From IMG/VR virus record IMGVR_UViG_3300027365_000009, positions 85,877 through 149,876 of that record: 64,000 nucleotides of DNA; one strand, written 5' to 3'. A program made the translations under genes and the position numbers. Under the pieces are notes generated by a model that was not told the DNA's origin, searched no databases, and saw nothing but the letters and a program-made list of their open reading frames with translations. This document shows, in pieces, positions 31,693 to 40,456 of this stretch. How positions within the stretch are numbered: the stretch's first letter is position 1; every line of letters begins with the position of its first letter. The DNA comes from a virus.

Positions 31693-33483
31693 TTAAATGG
31701 GAGTGAGACCCACGCCATCGTAATTAAACGGATTGCCTGTGGACGCGGATTGAATGGTGCAGGGGTACGGTAGTATCTTTTTCAATTCAGAAAATGCCTT
31801 AAACTCCCACGACCCCACAACTGGATCAAACACACCAAAGGTTATTCCCTGTTCATCCATGATGTACCATGTATCGTCACCAACTACATTTAGTTCGGCA
31901 TCAATATCCCCACTCGTTGCCACTGTATGTGGAGTGACAGTGGGGAACGTATTACCCCCACCCTCTAACAAAGCGCGCTGCTCTAGGCTGATTCTCTGCA
32001 ACACCGCCGCCAATGAGAGATAACTGCCACCGTAGTGTCGCGTTACATAATCCGCTAACTCCTCGACGAGGCTATAGCGATTTAGTCCTGACGCATCGAC
32101 ACTTTGAAGCTCTTCTAGTGTTAGTGATGTGTTGTAAGAGCCTGACAGAGGGATGGGTTGCGTTTCTACCGAATGCGTTGATGCATACCGGATTGGGGCA
32201 TCAATCTGTATATCGACAGTGACGTTATCGAAAGTTGGGAACCCAGTACTTCCTGGAATTGCCCATTGATAAGTGGTACCATCGGTCTGGTTTGTCTGAA
32301 ACGTGCCCGCAAACACCCCGTCGACGTAAATGCGCCCAAATAACGTACCCAATTCCGCATCAAGATTTTCGATGCGTATATCGCCGATACCACGAAATGT
32401 GGTTAGTCCTCTGGCGGTAGGGACGGTTCGATCCAGCCTTCCTGGATAGATAAACTCTCCGTCCACCACCGTGAAGGCATAACGTTCGGTTACCACAGAG
32501 CCATCGTCCATCAAGCCCAGGAAATTAACTTCATGCTTTCCTGGAATGGTCAGGTCGGTAGGTGGGATTGATGTCGGACTATACGTCGTGACTTCTGTCA
32601 CCACCACACGGGATTCTGATCCCCCCGCCCAAATGTCTTCTGCGTCAGCCATTCCACTGTAAAGTGGGTGGTCGCCGTACGTACTCCTTAAAAACCCCAC
32701 ATTGACTGGTGTGCGATCATAGTCATCCGTGAAATAAGCGCCGAAGTTAACAGCAATCCGATTCACTAGCGTAAAGAACCCAGTGTGGGGGAGCATTGCC
32801 GCATCCATCCCCGAGAGTACCGGACCATGATCTGTAATCAAGATCATTCCATTACCCTGTTCTCTGTATGTCACAATATCCTGAACAGAAGAGTTAGTAA
32901 TAACGTCGAAGTTATCGGTAGCGACACTTGCCATGACAATGATGCATGCGTACTGATCAAGTTCAGCAAACGTGGGGGTGAGAGTACCACCCCAGTCGTC
33001 TCGGTCTTTTATTGTGAGCGTAAATCCCGCAATATTACACAATCGCTCAAAACTCGTTCTAAAGTCGCTTGCGTTGGTCCCCTTTAGTGAATATGATTGG
33101 CCTAATATAGCATCACCGAAGGCCAGGACTTTTTTATTGCCCGCTGCAACTTTTTCGGGGTTAGCGGTAAAGTTCAACGCGTTATATAGAAACTTGAAAC
33201 TCCCATTAAGATCCCCGAACGTGGTGTCGGTACTCAATGGACCATTTGTGTTGTAAAATTTAGGGAATCCCCCGTCATACACTACATTCCCTTTCCCGTC
33301 TTGGGTGACAGCAAGGAAGGGATTCGGGGGGTTGAGAGTATCGTACGCAATATACTCGGAAATGGCAGGAGGAAGGGAGTTAATCGAACTCGCCACTTGA
33401 CGTACTGACGGATTAGCAGTCCAGTTGATGGTCTGGGTGGTACTATAATAGCGAGGTTCTTTATCCGGGGTAAAGACAGCCAT
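31693..33483 (-). CDS. Putative virion protein, 596 aa (tail-associated?)
   Basis: Start at the second of two adjacent ATGs (33483), which has AAGGAGG at good spacing; the first is at 33486. Rich in Thr, Asn, Gly and beta-prone segments, typical of fibre or baseplate proteins. Residues about 115-235 (KKVLAFGDAILGQSY...; DIVTYREQGNGMILITDHG) look like a Rossmann or amidotransferase-like fold, as in large carbohydrate-processing or GldG-like domains, but no catalytic residues could be fixed. It is last in an operon with the helicase and the 120-residue protein. Function is inference from composition. Confidence 0.55.
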   Translation of the reverse strand: MAVFTPDKEPRYYSTTQTINWTANPSVRQVASSINSLPPAISEYIAYDTLNPPNPFLAVTQDGKGNVVYDGGFPKFYNTNGPLSTDTTFGDLNGSFKFLYNALNFTANPEKVAAGNKKVLAFGDAILGQSYSLKGTNASDFRTSFERLCNIAGFTLTIKDRDDWGGTLTPTFAELDQYACIIVMASVATDNFDVITNSSVQDIVTYREQGNGMILITDHGPVLSGMDAAMLPHTGFFTLVNRIAVNFGAYFTDDYDRTPVNVGFLRSTYGDHPLYSGMADAEDIWAGGSESRVVVTEVTTYSPTSIPPTDLTIPGKHEVNFLGLMDDGSVVTERYAFTVVDGEFIYPGRLDRTVPTARGLTTFRGIGDIRIENLDAELGTLFGRIYVDGVFAGTFQTNQTDGTTYQWAIPGSTGFPTFDNVTVDIQIDAPIRYASTHSVETQPIPLSGSYNTSLTLEELQSVDASGLNRYSLVEELADYVTRHYGGSYLSLAAVLQRISLEQRALLEGGGNTFPTVTPHTVATSGDIDAELNVVGDDTWYIMDEQGITFGVFDPVVGSWEFKAFSELKKILPYPCTIQSASTGNPFNYDGVGLTPI

Positions 33484-33493
33484 CATAGCCTCC

Positions 33494-33856
33494 TTAGGTC
33501 AGACGTGGGACGTCGATGCGGACATGACATGTCACACTGCTGGTTCGGTAGTTATGTAGTCTTACCGTCCCAGTGGCGTTGGCACCAACGGTGATTACGC
33601 CCTCTGAGTTGATGTACAAATTATGCGTTGGTGATGTGGTTTCATCATCTAATACTTTAACTTCAACACGTGCGGAGAGTAGATCATAGTTGGCGGAATC
33701 CGCCCCAATCAGGGCGGCGACATCATAGTCTTTAGTTCCATTGCCACTTAATGTGACTTGCTCCGATATCAGAGCGATACCTAGGTTGGATCTAAGGTAG
33801 TCTTTTATTGCCTGGGTATAGTTGCTAATCGACGTGGTTAAGTCAGCTAGTGCCAT
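33494..33856 (-). CDS. Putative virion protein, 120 aa
   Basis: ATG 33856, GGAGCATTCC upstream. The first 40 residues are helical (ISNYTQAIKDYLRSNLGIAL). The rest is beta-rich and includes LYINSEGVITVGANATGTVR, a repeat-free sandwich-like pattern seen in small fibre or capsid decoration proteins. It sits 15 bases after the helicase stop and 10 before the 596-residue protein. Function unknown. Confidence 0.6.
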   Translation of the reverse strand: MALADLTTSISNYTQAIKDYLRSNLGIALISEQVTLSGNGTKDYDVAALIGADSANYDLLSARVEVKVLDDETTSPTHNLYINSEGVITVGANATGTVRLHNYRTSSVTCHVRIDVPRLT

Positions 33857-33871
33857 AAGGAATGCTCCTGT

Positions 33872-35920
33872 TTACCATGTGGTGTACACGGGTCGGGTGT
33901 TTATCAATTGACGCTCCAGGGTTTTGAGATCGTAGGTCTCTTCCAATTCGTACGCCTCACTAGACACCGTCATGGTACCGTTATCCTCAGATACGTCGAA
34001 CGGAGACTTAATCCCTAGGATAGCCTCCACTTGTTGTTGAGACCATGCCAAGATATCGCCGGAGCGTGTGGAGATGTTAGGTTCATTTCCAGTGTCGAGG
34101 AAACATTCCCACACCGTCGTTTGGGTGTCAGCTCCGAGGCGATGAATCCGGCTGATCGCTTGTTCACGAATGTACGCACGGAACGGTGCGTTAATCATGA
34201 TCATCGTATCGGCCATAGTGAGTGGGACTGCGGTGGACAGTGACTGATAGGTCGCGATGAGGGGGTTGAGGTCTTCCTGTCGGTCAAACTGCTGGACCGT
34301 TTTATTCAGTTCACTGTTATTCTTTCCGTACACCATCACCGGGTTCATTTCCTGTTTGGTGAGGTGGTCATAGGACGCCTCGAGTGCCTCAACAAATGAC
34401 GTAAATACCACGGTCTTCTTCGGGGTCGATCCACACACCCCTTTGAAGTCAATGTGGGGTACCATGTCCACATGACACTGAATGCGTTTACGTCCTAGAA
34501 TGCGACCTAACGCCTCACCCTGGATTTTCAAGTTTACGTACTTAACGATAGACTTGATGTCCTTGAACTCATTGCGAAGTTCTTTGGGGAGACTTGGGAT
34601 AATATACCGTTTCTCGTAGTCGTTAGATCGTTTGATCTCTTCGGCACAGAACCGCGCGTCCCCATTGAACTTCTGGACCTTCTTAACATCTTCCCGATAG
34701 ATCGCTAGGTCGGCTGCGTGCTTACGGTCCTTGACTTGGTCAGCATGGATCTTCATACATTTGTCGTAAAACGCATGATCGTCCTTTTTCCGACTCTGGT
34801 AATACTTAGTCCTTTCCGCAATAAACGCTTTCATGTCTTTGCGGATTTCCGTTAAGGTATAATCCCTACCGTTCGGGATTACCACCGGGAGTTTCTTCAT
34901 CACTGGCTTATCTAGACCAAGTTGATGTTTCTCGACCTTAAAAGCGATCTTTCCAATACGATGTTGAAGAATGTCCAAAGCACGCAGACCGTCACGTCCA
35001 TAGATTTTCTTGAACCGTTCCTCTACGTCCTTGGTGAAATAAGGATCAATCGCCCTGAGAAGCGGAATCGCTTCACTACCAATACTCTTGAACGGCGTCC
35101 CTGAGGCGTATAGCGTATCAGTGGGCTCAAGCTTTTCCAGCAAGGTAAGGAACTTCTGGGTACGTTGACTACCGATGTCGTTCAGATTATGGGATTCATC
35201 CAGGATCACTACCGTACGTTCGGTGCGTAGGTCATTGGCGAGATCCAATGCTTTATCTAGCGCCTCATAATGGAAGATCGCAACATGTTCGTTTTTGAAC
35301 GGTTTGTCGTGCTGGGCGACCCAACTCGACGGGGCTTTCTTGAATAGTTTATTGACCTCACTTTCCCAGACACGCTCTGTGGCATTTTTAGGGCAGACCA
35401 CCACAATCCGTTCAGCCTTTAAACAGTTGGCAATAGTGAGGCCCATCAGGGTCTTACCACTACCCGCTACCGCAGCAAGAAGGTATCCTTTAAGTTGGTA
35501 CTGCTGGGTGAGTCGATCATATTCTTCATAAAACGTCTGTTGGTAATCCAACGGACGGTAGATCATGTCATTGACAAGGGACAAATCCATTCTCGGCTTC
35601 GGTTCCAACTGTGTGTCTTGGAGCCAGGTGTGTTCGAGAAGTAGATCCTTGATCTTAGTCAGAGTACGGACATTGGTCCACCGGGAACGATGGGTAGTCA
35701 TCGTCTCCAACATGTAATAAATGTCGGTCGCAAAAAAGATAGGAAACGCCAGCGTGTTACGTGACGCGGTCGTGAACATGTACTGGTTAATGCGCGATGT
35801 CTTCCAAATGCGTGAAATATCGCGGGCCATGGTATCAGCAGGAATCCCGCTGATCACAATTTCTTTTTCGGTCTGAGTGACTTTAATGTTGCCAAGAATG
35901 CGGCGGATTTTAGAGAACAC
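33872..35920 (-). CDS. SNF2-like superfamily 2 helicase
   Basis: 682 residues. Motif I (Walker A) AAVAGSGKTLMGLTIAN at about residue 147; motif Ia IVVVCPKNA; motif II VVILDESHNLND (DESH); motif III LYASGTPF; motif V ATYQSLSTAVPLT; motif VI QAISRIHRLG. The order and the SRIHRLG ending point to SNF2/DEAD-type DNA translocases. The N-terminal 100 residues are non-conserved and the C-terminal 40 acidic. It is transcribed from a late-type promoter motif 111 bases upstream, with two virion-like genes behind it, so it may be a late or packaged protein, as helicases are in phiKZ virions. Confidence 0.9.
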   Translation of the reverse strand: MFSKIRRILGNIKVTQTEKEIVISGIPADTMARDISRIWKTSRINQYMFTTASRNTLAFPIFFATDIYYMLETMTTHRSRWTNVRTLTKIKDLLLEHTWLQDTQLEPKPRMDLSLVNDMIYRPLDYQQTFYEEYDRLTQQYQLKGYLLAAVAGSGKTLMGLTIANCLKAERIVVVCPKNATERVWESEVNKLFKKAPSSWVAQHDKPFKNEHVAIFHYEALDKALDLANDLRTERTVVILDESHNLNDIGSQRTQKFLTLLEKLEPTDTLYASGTPFKSIGSEAIPLLRAIDPYFTKDVEERFKKIYGRDGLRALDILQHRIGKIAFKVEKHQLGLDKPVMKKLPVVIPNGRDYTLTEIRKDMKAFIAERTKYYQSRKKDDHAFYDKCMKIHADQVKDRKHAADLAIYREDVKKVQKFNGDARFCAEEIKRSNDYEKRYIIPSLPKELRNEFKDIKSIVKYVNLKIQGEALGRILGRKRIQCHVDMVPHIDFKGVCGSTPKKTVVFTSFVEALEASYDHLTKQEMNPVMVYGKNNSELNKTVQQFDRQEDLNPLIATYQSLSTAVPLTMADTMIMINAPFRAYIREQAISRIHRLGADTQTTVWECFLDTGNEPNISTRSGDILAWSQQQVEAILGIKSPFDVSEDNGTMTVSSEAYELEETYDLKTLERQLINTRPVYTTW

Positions 35921-35979
35921 GAAAATTGCCTCGGGCGTGGATAGGTTGCGAAATCATAAGATTGACGACATAACCGGAT

Positions 35980-36002
35980 GACCTCCCTGCGCGTGGGAGG
36001 TC
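35980..36002. other. Hairpin in the helicase leader
   Basis: GACCTCCC / GGGAGGTC with a seven-base loop, between the late-type promoter motif and the helicase start. Read on the minus strand it would be in the 5' leader of the helicase mRNA; read on the plus strand it could stop unwanted transcription. Confidence 0.5.
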
Positions 36003-36030
36003 GGTACCACAACTGTAACAGTGTGTCTTA

Positions 36031-36044
36031 CATAGTATTACGTA
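36031..36044 (-). promoter_or_regulatory. Late-type promoter motif (helicase operon)
   Basis: Minus-strand reading TACGTAATACTATG, 111 bases upstream of the helicase ATG. Ten bases (TAATACTATG) are identical to the sheath upstream motif at 45830-45840. Confidence 0.55.
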
Positions 36045-36054
36045 TAATGCCCTA

Positions 36055-36240
36055 ATGTTATAGCACTGGTAGGGTTCGGCGTAATGCCCTACGTTAAGGA
36101 AGGTGATCCAGTCGCTAAAGGTCGGTAGGAGGATGAGTTCCGCACTACCGGCTGGGGGTCAACCAATCACCGTGAGGTGACCGTATCCCCACCCTAGGCT
36201 ACCGGTGCGCATCGCCCTCCCTTCGGGGAGGGCCCCTATT
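36055..36240 (+). ncRNA. Possible structured noncoding RNA with terminator
   Basis: No gene fits this stretch. It holds a chain of hairpins: GTAGGG / CCCTAC (about 36069-36092), CGGTAG / CTACCG (about 36124-36153), TCACC / GGTGA (about 36167-36180), and finally CGCCCTCCC / GGGAGGGC with a TTCG loop (about 36210-36232), which looks like a terminator. A TATAAT lies at 36044-36049. It could be a small RNA or just a long structured leader for the 46-residue gene at 36261. Folding is judged by eye only. Confidence 0.35.
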
Positions 36241-36260
36241 CCAACTCTTAGGTGTTAACC

Positions 36261-36401
36261 ATGGATATTCCTCCTGAAGGTACATCCCCTGAGGAAACGA
36301 TCAACCATTGTTTACATGAGCTTCTGTCTCGACAACGACCTCTTGATGAAGAATTTCAGCGTGTCTTAAACGAAGAGGCGTTCGACCTCTACGAGGAGTA
36401 G
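36261..36401 (+). CDS. 46-residue acidic peptide
   Basis: ATG 36261 to TAG encodes MDIPPEGTSPEETINHCLHE and 26 more residues, ending in DLYEE. Strongly acidic and probably helical. Ribosome site TTAGGTG. It is the only supported frame between the hairpin region and 36520. Function unknown. Confidence 0.5.
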   Translation: MDIPPEGTSPEETINHCLHELLSRQRPLDEEFQRVLNEEAFDLYEE

Positions 36402-36519
36402 TTATACGCACAGTACCCATGATGTGCTGAGGTACATAACTACCGAAGCATTTTAGAAAGTTCGCCGCCCATTGGCTTAGTGGCAGGCGAGCACCACTAA
36501 ACAAGAACGGTAGTATGAA

Positions 36520-36762
36520 TTGTTCCTAAACCCATTTCTCGTGTTTCTATCGTCTCTTTTGGTTCTTCTTTGGTTAACCCGACCCTGTGGTGGGCAGTTG
36601 GGGTTTACCTGGTCTGAAGAGCATCGTGAAACGCGGGACACACTAAAGATTGGGTGTTCATTACACCGCAACGCTCTGGCCGTTGTATGGATAATGACGC
36701 TTAGTCTAGGCCCACCACCCAGTAAGTCGTGGTTAAAACGAAACACTCCCCTGCGGGAGTGA
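36520..36762 (+). CDS. Doubtful 80-residue membrane protein (TTG start)
   Basis: A TTG-initiated frame encodes FLVFLSSLLVLLWLTRPCGG (one likely membrane helix), a charged middle (WSEEHRETRDTLK), and ALAVVWIMTLSLG (a second). There is no good ribosome site, and the stop lies inside a terminator-like hairpin, so it may not be a gene. Otherwise 36402-36740 holds nothing recognisable. Confidence 0.35.
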   Translation: MFLNPFLVFLSSLLVLLWLTRPCGGQLGFTWSEEHRETRDTLKIGCSLHRNALAVVWIMTLSLGPPPSKSWLKRNTPLRE

Positions 36763-36804
36763 TACCCGACGCGGGTATAAGGAGCCTCCCATGTGGGAGG
36801 CTCC
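36741..36804. terminator. Three hairpins in a row
   Basis: CACTCCC / GGGAGTG (36745-36761), ATACCC / GGGTAT (36762-36778), and GGAGCCTCCC / GGGAGGCTCC with loop ATGT (36781-36804). The last is the strongest. Such stacking is unique in this window. Confidence 0.65.
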
Positions 36805-36912
36805 TATGTCGTAGGGTAGTATTATTACGATAAAGATAATCTTATGACGAGATGTGTGAGTCTCATAATACCAAACCAAAACGCAATCACGCAGCACTGA
36901 AGGATACCACCC

Positions 36913-37101
36913 ATGGATTTACCCAATGATACCTTTTTAGTTGACCAACATGTGTTAGATCTCCCGGTACAGGCCATTAGCCTCGACTGCAATTTCTGGC
37001 AGGGAATGGACCCCTACATGGAAGTCCCACAAGAAATGACTCGCTATGTCCCAGACCTTATCGACTGTGGGGAGTTTGGTCAGCGCCTACTAGAAAACTG
37101 A
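36913..37101 (+). CDS. Hypothetical protein, 62 aa
   Basis: ATG 36913, AAGGATACC upstream. Acidic, with two Cys and a PYMEVPQEMTRYVPDL segment. It follows a region (36820-36860) with TATTATTACG and TCTTATGACG that could serve as promoter. Function unknown. Confidence 0.6.
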   Translation: MDLPNDTFLVDQHVLDLPVQAISLDCNFWQGMDPYMEVPQEMTRYVPDLIDCGEFGQRLLEN

Positions 37102-37123
37102 TTATCGTCTAAAAGGTATTGTA

Positions 37124-37606
37124 ATGTACGCCATATCACAAGAACGATTTCTGGCTCGCGTGAGCGACACATTCGACATTGAACTCACCAACAGTCAACC
37201 CGATAGCATCGAAAGCTACCAGGTCACGCCGATGTGGCTAGGGAATGGCTGGTTCCAGTTGGACGATCACCACCCGCGATTGTTGTCGATCACCACCCGC
37301 GATCGACATTGGGGCGTATTGGTATATTTCTTGAATGGCGCAACACACAAACCCTACATGACGGTACATGGTGCTAATGTTACGTGTTGGGATGATTTCC
37401 CTTCAGAAGTCCAGTGGGCGCTTTGGAAGATCCTTCATCATTTCCATCGCCCGGACAGCGATCTTCATCCCAAACATCTAACACAACACACGTTACACCT
37501 CTTACAAGAGAACGGTACTTTATCGAAGCGAAAGTGCGCTAAGATACGTCCCATCATGGAGCGTTGGTTCTATCGACTGAATCCCGTGTATCAACCACCC
37601 ATGTAG
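37124..37606 (+). CDS. Hypothetical protein, 160 aa
   Basis: ATG 37124, AAAAGGTATTG upstream. Rich in His, Trp and Tyr (WKILHHFHRPDSDLHPKHLT), basic at the C-terminus, soluble. The histidine clusters are not in a recognised metal motif. A terminator follows. Function unknown. Confidence 0.7.
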   Translation: MYAISQERFLARVSDTFDIELTNSQPDSIESYQVTPMWLGNGWFQLDDHHPRLLSITTRDRHWGVLVYFLNGATHKPYMTVHGANVTCWDDFPSEVQWALWKILHHFHRPDSDLHPKHLTQHTLHLLQENGTLSKRKCAKIRPIMERWFYRLNPVYQPPM

Positions 37607-37617
37607 ATGGCGCCCCG

Positions 37618-37639
37618 CCCTCCCTTCGGGGAGGGATTT
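37618..37639 (+). terminator. Rho-independent terminator
   Basis: CCCTCCC / GGGAGGG with a TTCG tetraloop, then ATTTT; 12 bases after the stop. Confidence 0.9.
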
Positions 37640-37723
37640 TCTGTCCTTAACGTGAAAATACCCACTTGCCTGATGATCTGCTAATGACTTTCTGTCTGTC
37701 ACTTGACTACTAAGGATATGTCC

Positions 37724-38215
37724 ATGGATATGCAATCACCCAATGAGACCCCTGCGGTGTTCGTTCAATCACGGCCTTTTACCATCAAGATGGGGGAGTC
37801 CTGCTTTGGCCTACAAACCACGGACGCTGATAGCGTTCAACACACGACGCTTACCCTGTATCAGGAAGAAGGCGGTGCCAATACCATTATTCAAGCCGAA
37901 GGGCAGGTGGTAGCCACTACAGTCGAACCCATCATGGGCGTTGATGAAGAAGGCAAGGTTATTGCTGACCGGTCAGTCGGGGCCTATATTGGTGTCCTCA
38001 CCCAGTGTCAAGACGACGTTTTTATTGTCACCCTCATCATCGAGGGTACTGATGGAATCTTCCATGAGCAACGGTCGGTGTCCGTGGAGTGTGATCGGAA
38101 AGACGACCTAGTGTTAAGTTATCATCACCACCATAACTGCGTTTTCATTACGTCTAACCGAAAGAACGGGACCTTGGCCCGCATCGATAACATCCGCAAA
38201 GGAGTCGCCGCGTGA
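37724..38215 (+). CDS. Hypothetical protein, 163 aa
   Basis: Three in-frame ATGs (37718, 37724, 37730) follow TAAGGA; 37724 has the best spacing. A beta-rich acidic protein ([41 protein letters not shown]). Its stop overlaps the GTG of dCTP deaminase, so the two are coupled. Function unknown. Confidence 0.7.
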   Translation: MDMQSPNETPAVFVQSRPFTIKMGESCFGLQTTDADSVQHTTLTLYQEEGGANTIIQAEGQVVATTVEPIMGVDEEGKVIADRSVGAYIGVLTQCQDDVFIVTLIIEGTDGIFHEQRSVSVECDRKDDLVLSYHHHHNCVFITSNRKNGTLARIDNIRKGVAA

Positions 38216-38871
38216 TCCTTTCTGACCGCACCATTCGTAATCTTTGTCAACACCCTTATCAACACGAACATGTTATTGAACGGAAGACATACGAGAGTGG
38301 GTTAGAGGCTGTACGTATCGACGATAACCTGTCGATCTACAACAACCAACGCCCAATGATTCAGCCGTTTGTCGATGGTCAAGTGCGGGAAGTGGAAGGA
38401 CAGAAGATCGTTAGCTATGGCTTGTCGTCTTATGGATACGATGTCCGACTGGCCGACGAATTCAAAATTTTCACTAACGTCAGAAACGCCGTGATTGATC
38501 CTCTCAATCCTGACCCGGATTGTTTTATCAGTCACAAGGGTGATTCCTGCATTATCCCGCCGAACAGCTACATCCTGGGACACACGGTAGAAACCTTTCG
38601 TATCCCTCGCAATGTCATGGTGGTGGCGGTTGGGAAAAGTACCTATGCACGTCTCGCCGGTATCATTAATGTGACACCGATCGAACCTGAGTTCGAAGGA
38701 AATGTGGTCATCGAAATCGCAAACGCGTCCACGCTTCCATTGAAGGTTTATGCAGGTCAAGGCATTGCGCAGTTCATGTTTTTCAAAGGCGATGCGGAAT
38801 GTGAAACCTCTTATGCGGATAAGGATGGAAAATACCAAGGTCAGACGGGCTTGACGCTCGCTCGTCTCTAA
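38212..38871 (+). CDS. dcd: dCTP deaminase
   Basis: Deaminates dCTP to dUTP, feeding dUMP to thymidylate synthase. 219 residues from a GTG overlapping the previous TGA. Signatures of the Dcd/dUTPase trimeric fold: [17 protein letters not shown], the catalytic block [20 protein letters not shown] with the E in [15 protein letters not shown], and the C-terminal [11 protein letters not shown] tail. The family usually has about 190 residues; the extra sits at the N-terminus. A terminator follows. It is not obviously bifunctional. Confidence 0.93.
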   Translation: MILSDRTIRNLCQHPYQHEHVIERKTYESGLEAVRIDDNLSIYNNQRPMIQPFVDGQVREVEGQKIVSYGLSSYGYDVRLADEFKIFTNVRNAVIDPLNPDPDCFISHKGDSCIIPPNSYILGHTVETFRIPRNVMVVAVGKSTYARLAGIINVTPIEPEFEGNVVIEIANASTLPLKVYAGQGIAQFMFFKGDAECETSYADKDGKYQGQTGLTLARL

Positions 38872-38876
38872 ATATA

Positions 38877-38897
38877 CCCTCCCCAATATGGGGAGGG
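38877..38897 (+). terminator. Terminator hairpin
   Basis: CCCTCCCC / GGGGAGGG with loop AATAT, 5 bases after the dcd stop. Confidence 0.85.
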
Positions 38898-38928
38898 AGT
38901 CTATGCCGATAAGAAAAAGGAACACGTA

Positions 38929-39405
38929 ATGACGCACACTATAATGACCAAACACCGGCCACACCTTCTAGATTTCTTTATGCCGTTAAATGGGTACTGT
39001 GGGTCGGAACTCCACATCCAGCTCACCATGACTCCCATTGAGATTGTCACCAAAACAAAGTATCATGACTATCTATCTGAGGTAGTGGTAGAAGGAGACC
39101 TTGGGATTTATCGATACACGGTGATATTCCCAACAGCGGAATGGGACCATTTGCACATATACGACGCCCTGGACATCCAACGCGAATGTTTGGCCAAAAT
39201 CGGAGATAACCACGGTGTTGTGTTACGCTATGTAGGACCGGCAGTGAAACATCGGGCGTGTCCCAGTAACATGCTGTCCCCTACGGATGACCTGCCAATC
39301 TTCAACCAATACTACGATCCAGAAGACTATACCGATTGGCGTTTGGGAATTGAAGCCCATCCTCAGCGAGAAACCCTGTTTCTTCCTTACCGTATCACAC
39401 GGTGA
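38929..39405 (+). CDS. Hypothetical protein, 158 aa
   Basis: ATG 38929, AAAAAGGAACAC upstream. Begins MTHTIMTKHRPHLLDFFMP; soluble, with alternating beta-like stretches (YLSEVVVEGDLGIYRYTVIF). No domain recognised. Confidence 0.7.
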   Translation: MTHTIMTKHRPHLLDFFMPLNGYCGSELHIQLTMTPIEIVTKTKYHDYLSEVVVEGDLGIYRYTVIFPTAEWDHLHIYDALDIQRECLAKIGDNHGVVLRYVGPAVKHRACPSNMLSPTDDLPIFNQYYDPEDYTDWRLGIEAHPQRETLFLPYRITR

Positions 39406-39442
39406 GCCTTAAGGGTGGGTGTGAGTCAACCAGTAATAAAAC

Positions 39443-39452
39443 CTATATCACT
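39443..39452 (+). promoter_or_regulatory. Early-type promoter motif CTATATCACT
   Basis: Exact CTATATCACT preceded by TAATAAAAC, 35 bases upstream of the ATG at 39487. Confidence 0.6.
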
Positions 39453-39486
39453 GACATGACCCATCCACCCTAAGAAGGACACCGCC

Positions 39487-40410
39487 ATGTTGTTCTGTAC
39501 CCGCCAACCGCTGTTCGTCGATATCACCAAGCATATTTTGGTGTGGCTTGCCGATCTGTCTATCACCCCGGATAGTGTTATCCAAAACACCCTTAGTGCA
39601 TTACCCAAATGCCAGGATTATCAGATTCGACTCTCGTCGGCGACGGTAGAGGTCGTCGCGATTGACGATGACGAGTATCCTTACGGGTTTACGTTGGCTA
39701 AACGTGATCTCCCCCTCCGAGATAAAGCAATCCAGTTCAGCACTGCCGACGCAACCGCTCAGCAGATTGCACAGATTATCACGGAAAGCAGCGTGGTAGA
39801 CGACATGCCACTTCAACACGCTCATTTCGGGACCGCAATGACATACGCCTTGATGCGCCATGTTGGCGAGGACCTTCGGCTGACGCTGCATTTTCGCTCC
39901 TCCATTGTAGGTCTCCATCTTGGTATTGTGGGGAAAACCCGCACAGGGAGAGCGGTGGTGAATGAAGGGTTCGATTACCCCATCGAGATGGACAGTGCTC
40001 TTACGCCAAACGACCTACCGTTGGTTGATACAGGGAAAGAACACTTCTTCCGTCTCCACTACCTAGGGAAAGGGAATCAGGATATCGTTTATATGGCTTC
40101 AGAATGCGATCTGGAGGCTGTTCTCTTCCAAGGTAGGGACTTGTCCTACCTAGCAGGACAATGGCCTTATAAGGCGTTTACGGCCCTTTGTCGAGGGGAT
40201 AACACAAAACGCCCTGGACTTGCATTAAAAACTCCTAAAGGTTGGATCGTTTTGCTTCACGATTCACGCCATGATTCAGCTCCGTTTTATGTCTATCGTC
40301 TCCCTGATGCCTACAAAGGACAGTATGGTATATCTAATGGCATGTACCTGGGAAGTGAGATGACACAACTCCTGCTGGCTAGCCAGCCGTTCCACGTTCT
40401 TACCCATTAA
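39487..40410 (+). CDS. Hypothetical protein, 307 aa
   Basis: ATG 39487, AGAAGGACACC upstream, directly behind an early-type promoter motif. Soluble mixed alpha/beta protein with no membrane segment. A lone FRLHYLGKGNQDIVYMAS-like middle gave no family match from memory. Its size is unusual among the small genes here. A terminator follows, so it is a single-gene unit. Function unknown. Confidence 0.7.
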   Translation: MLFCTRQPLFVDITKHILVWLADLSITPDSVIQNTLSALPKCQDYQIRLSSATVEVVAIDDDEYPYGFTLAKRDLPLRDKAIQFSTADATAQQIAQIITESSVVDDMPLQHAHFGTAMTYALMRHVGEDLRLTLHFRSSIVGLHLGIVGKTRTGRAVVNEGFDYPIEMDSALTPNDLPLVDTGKEHFFRLHYLGKGNQDIVYMASECDLEAVLFQGRDLSYLAGQWPYKAFTALCRGDNTKRPGLALKTPKGWIVLLHDSRHDSAPFYVYRLPDAYKGQYGISNGMYLGSEMTQLLLASQPFHVLTH

Positions 40411-40416
40411 CCACAC

Positions 40417-40434
40417 GCCCTTCTACGGAAGGGC
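40417..40434 (+). terminator. Terminator hairpin
   Basis: GCCCTTC / GAAGGGC with loop TACG, then CTCTCT; 6 bases after the stop. Confidence 0.8.
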
Positions 40435-40456
40435 CTCTCTACCGAGGATCGATACC

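Noticed and set aside
31693-33483. Amidotransferase/ThuA-like enzyme in the middle of the 596-residue protein
   Set aside because: Rossmann-like strands are visible but no catalytic Cys-His-Glu set could be placed, so no enzyme call was made.
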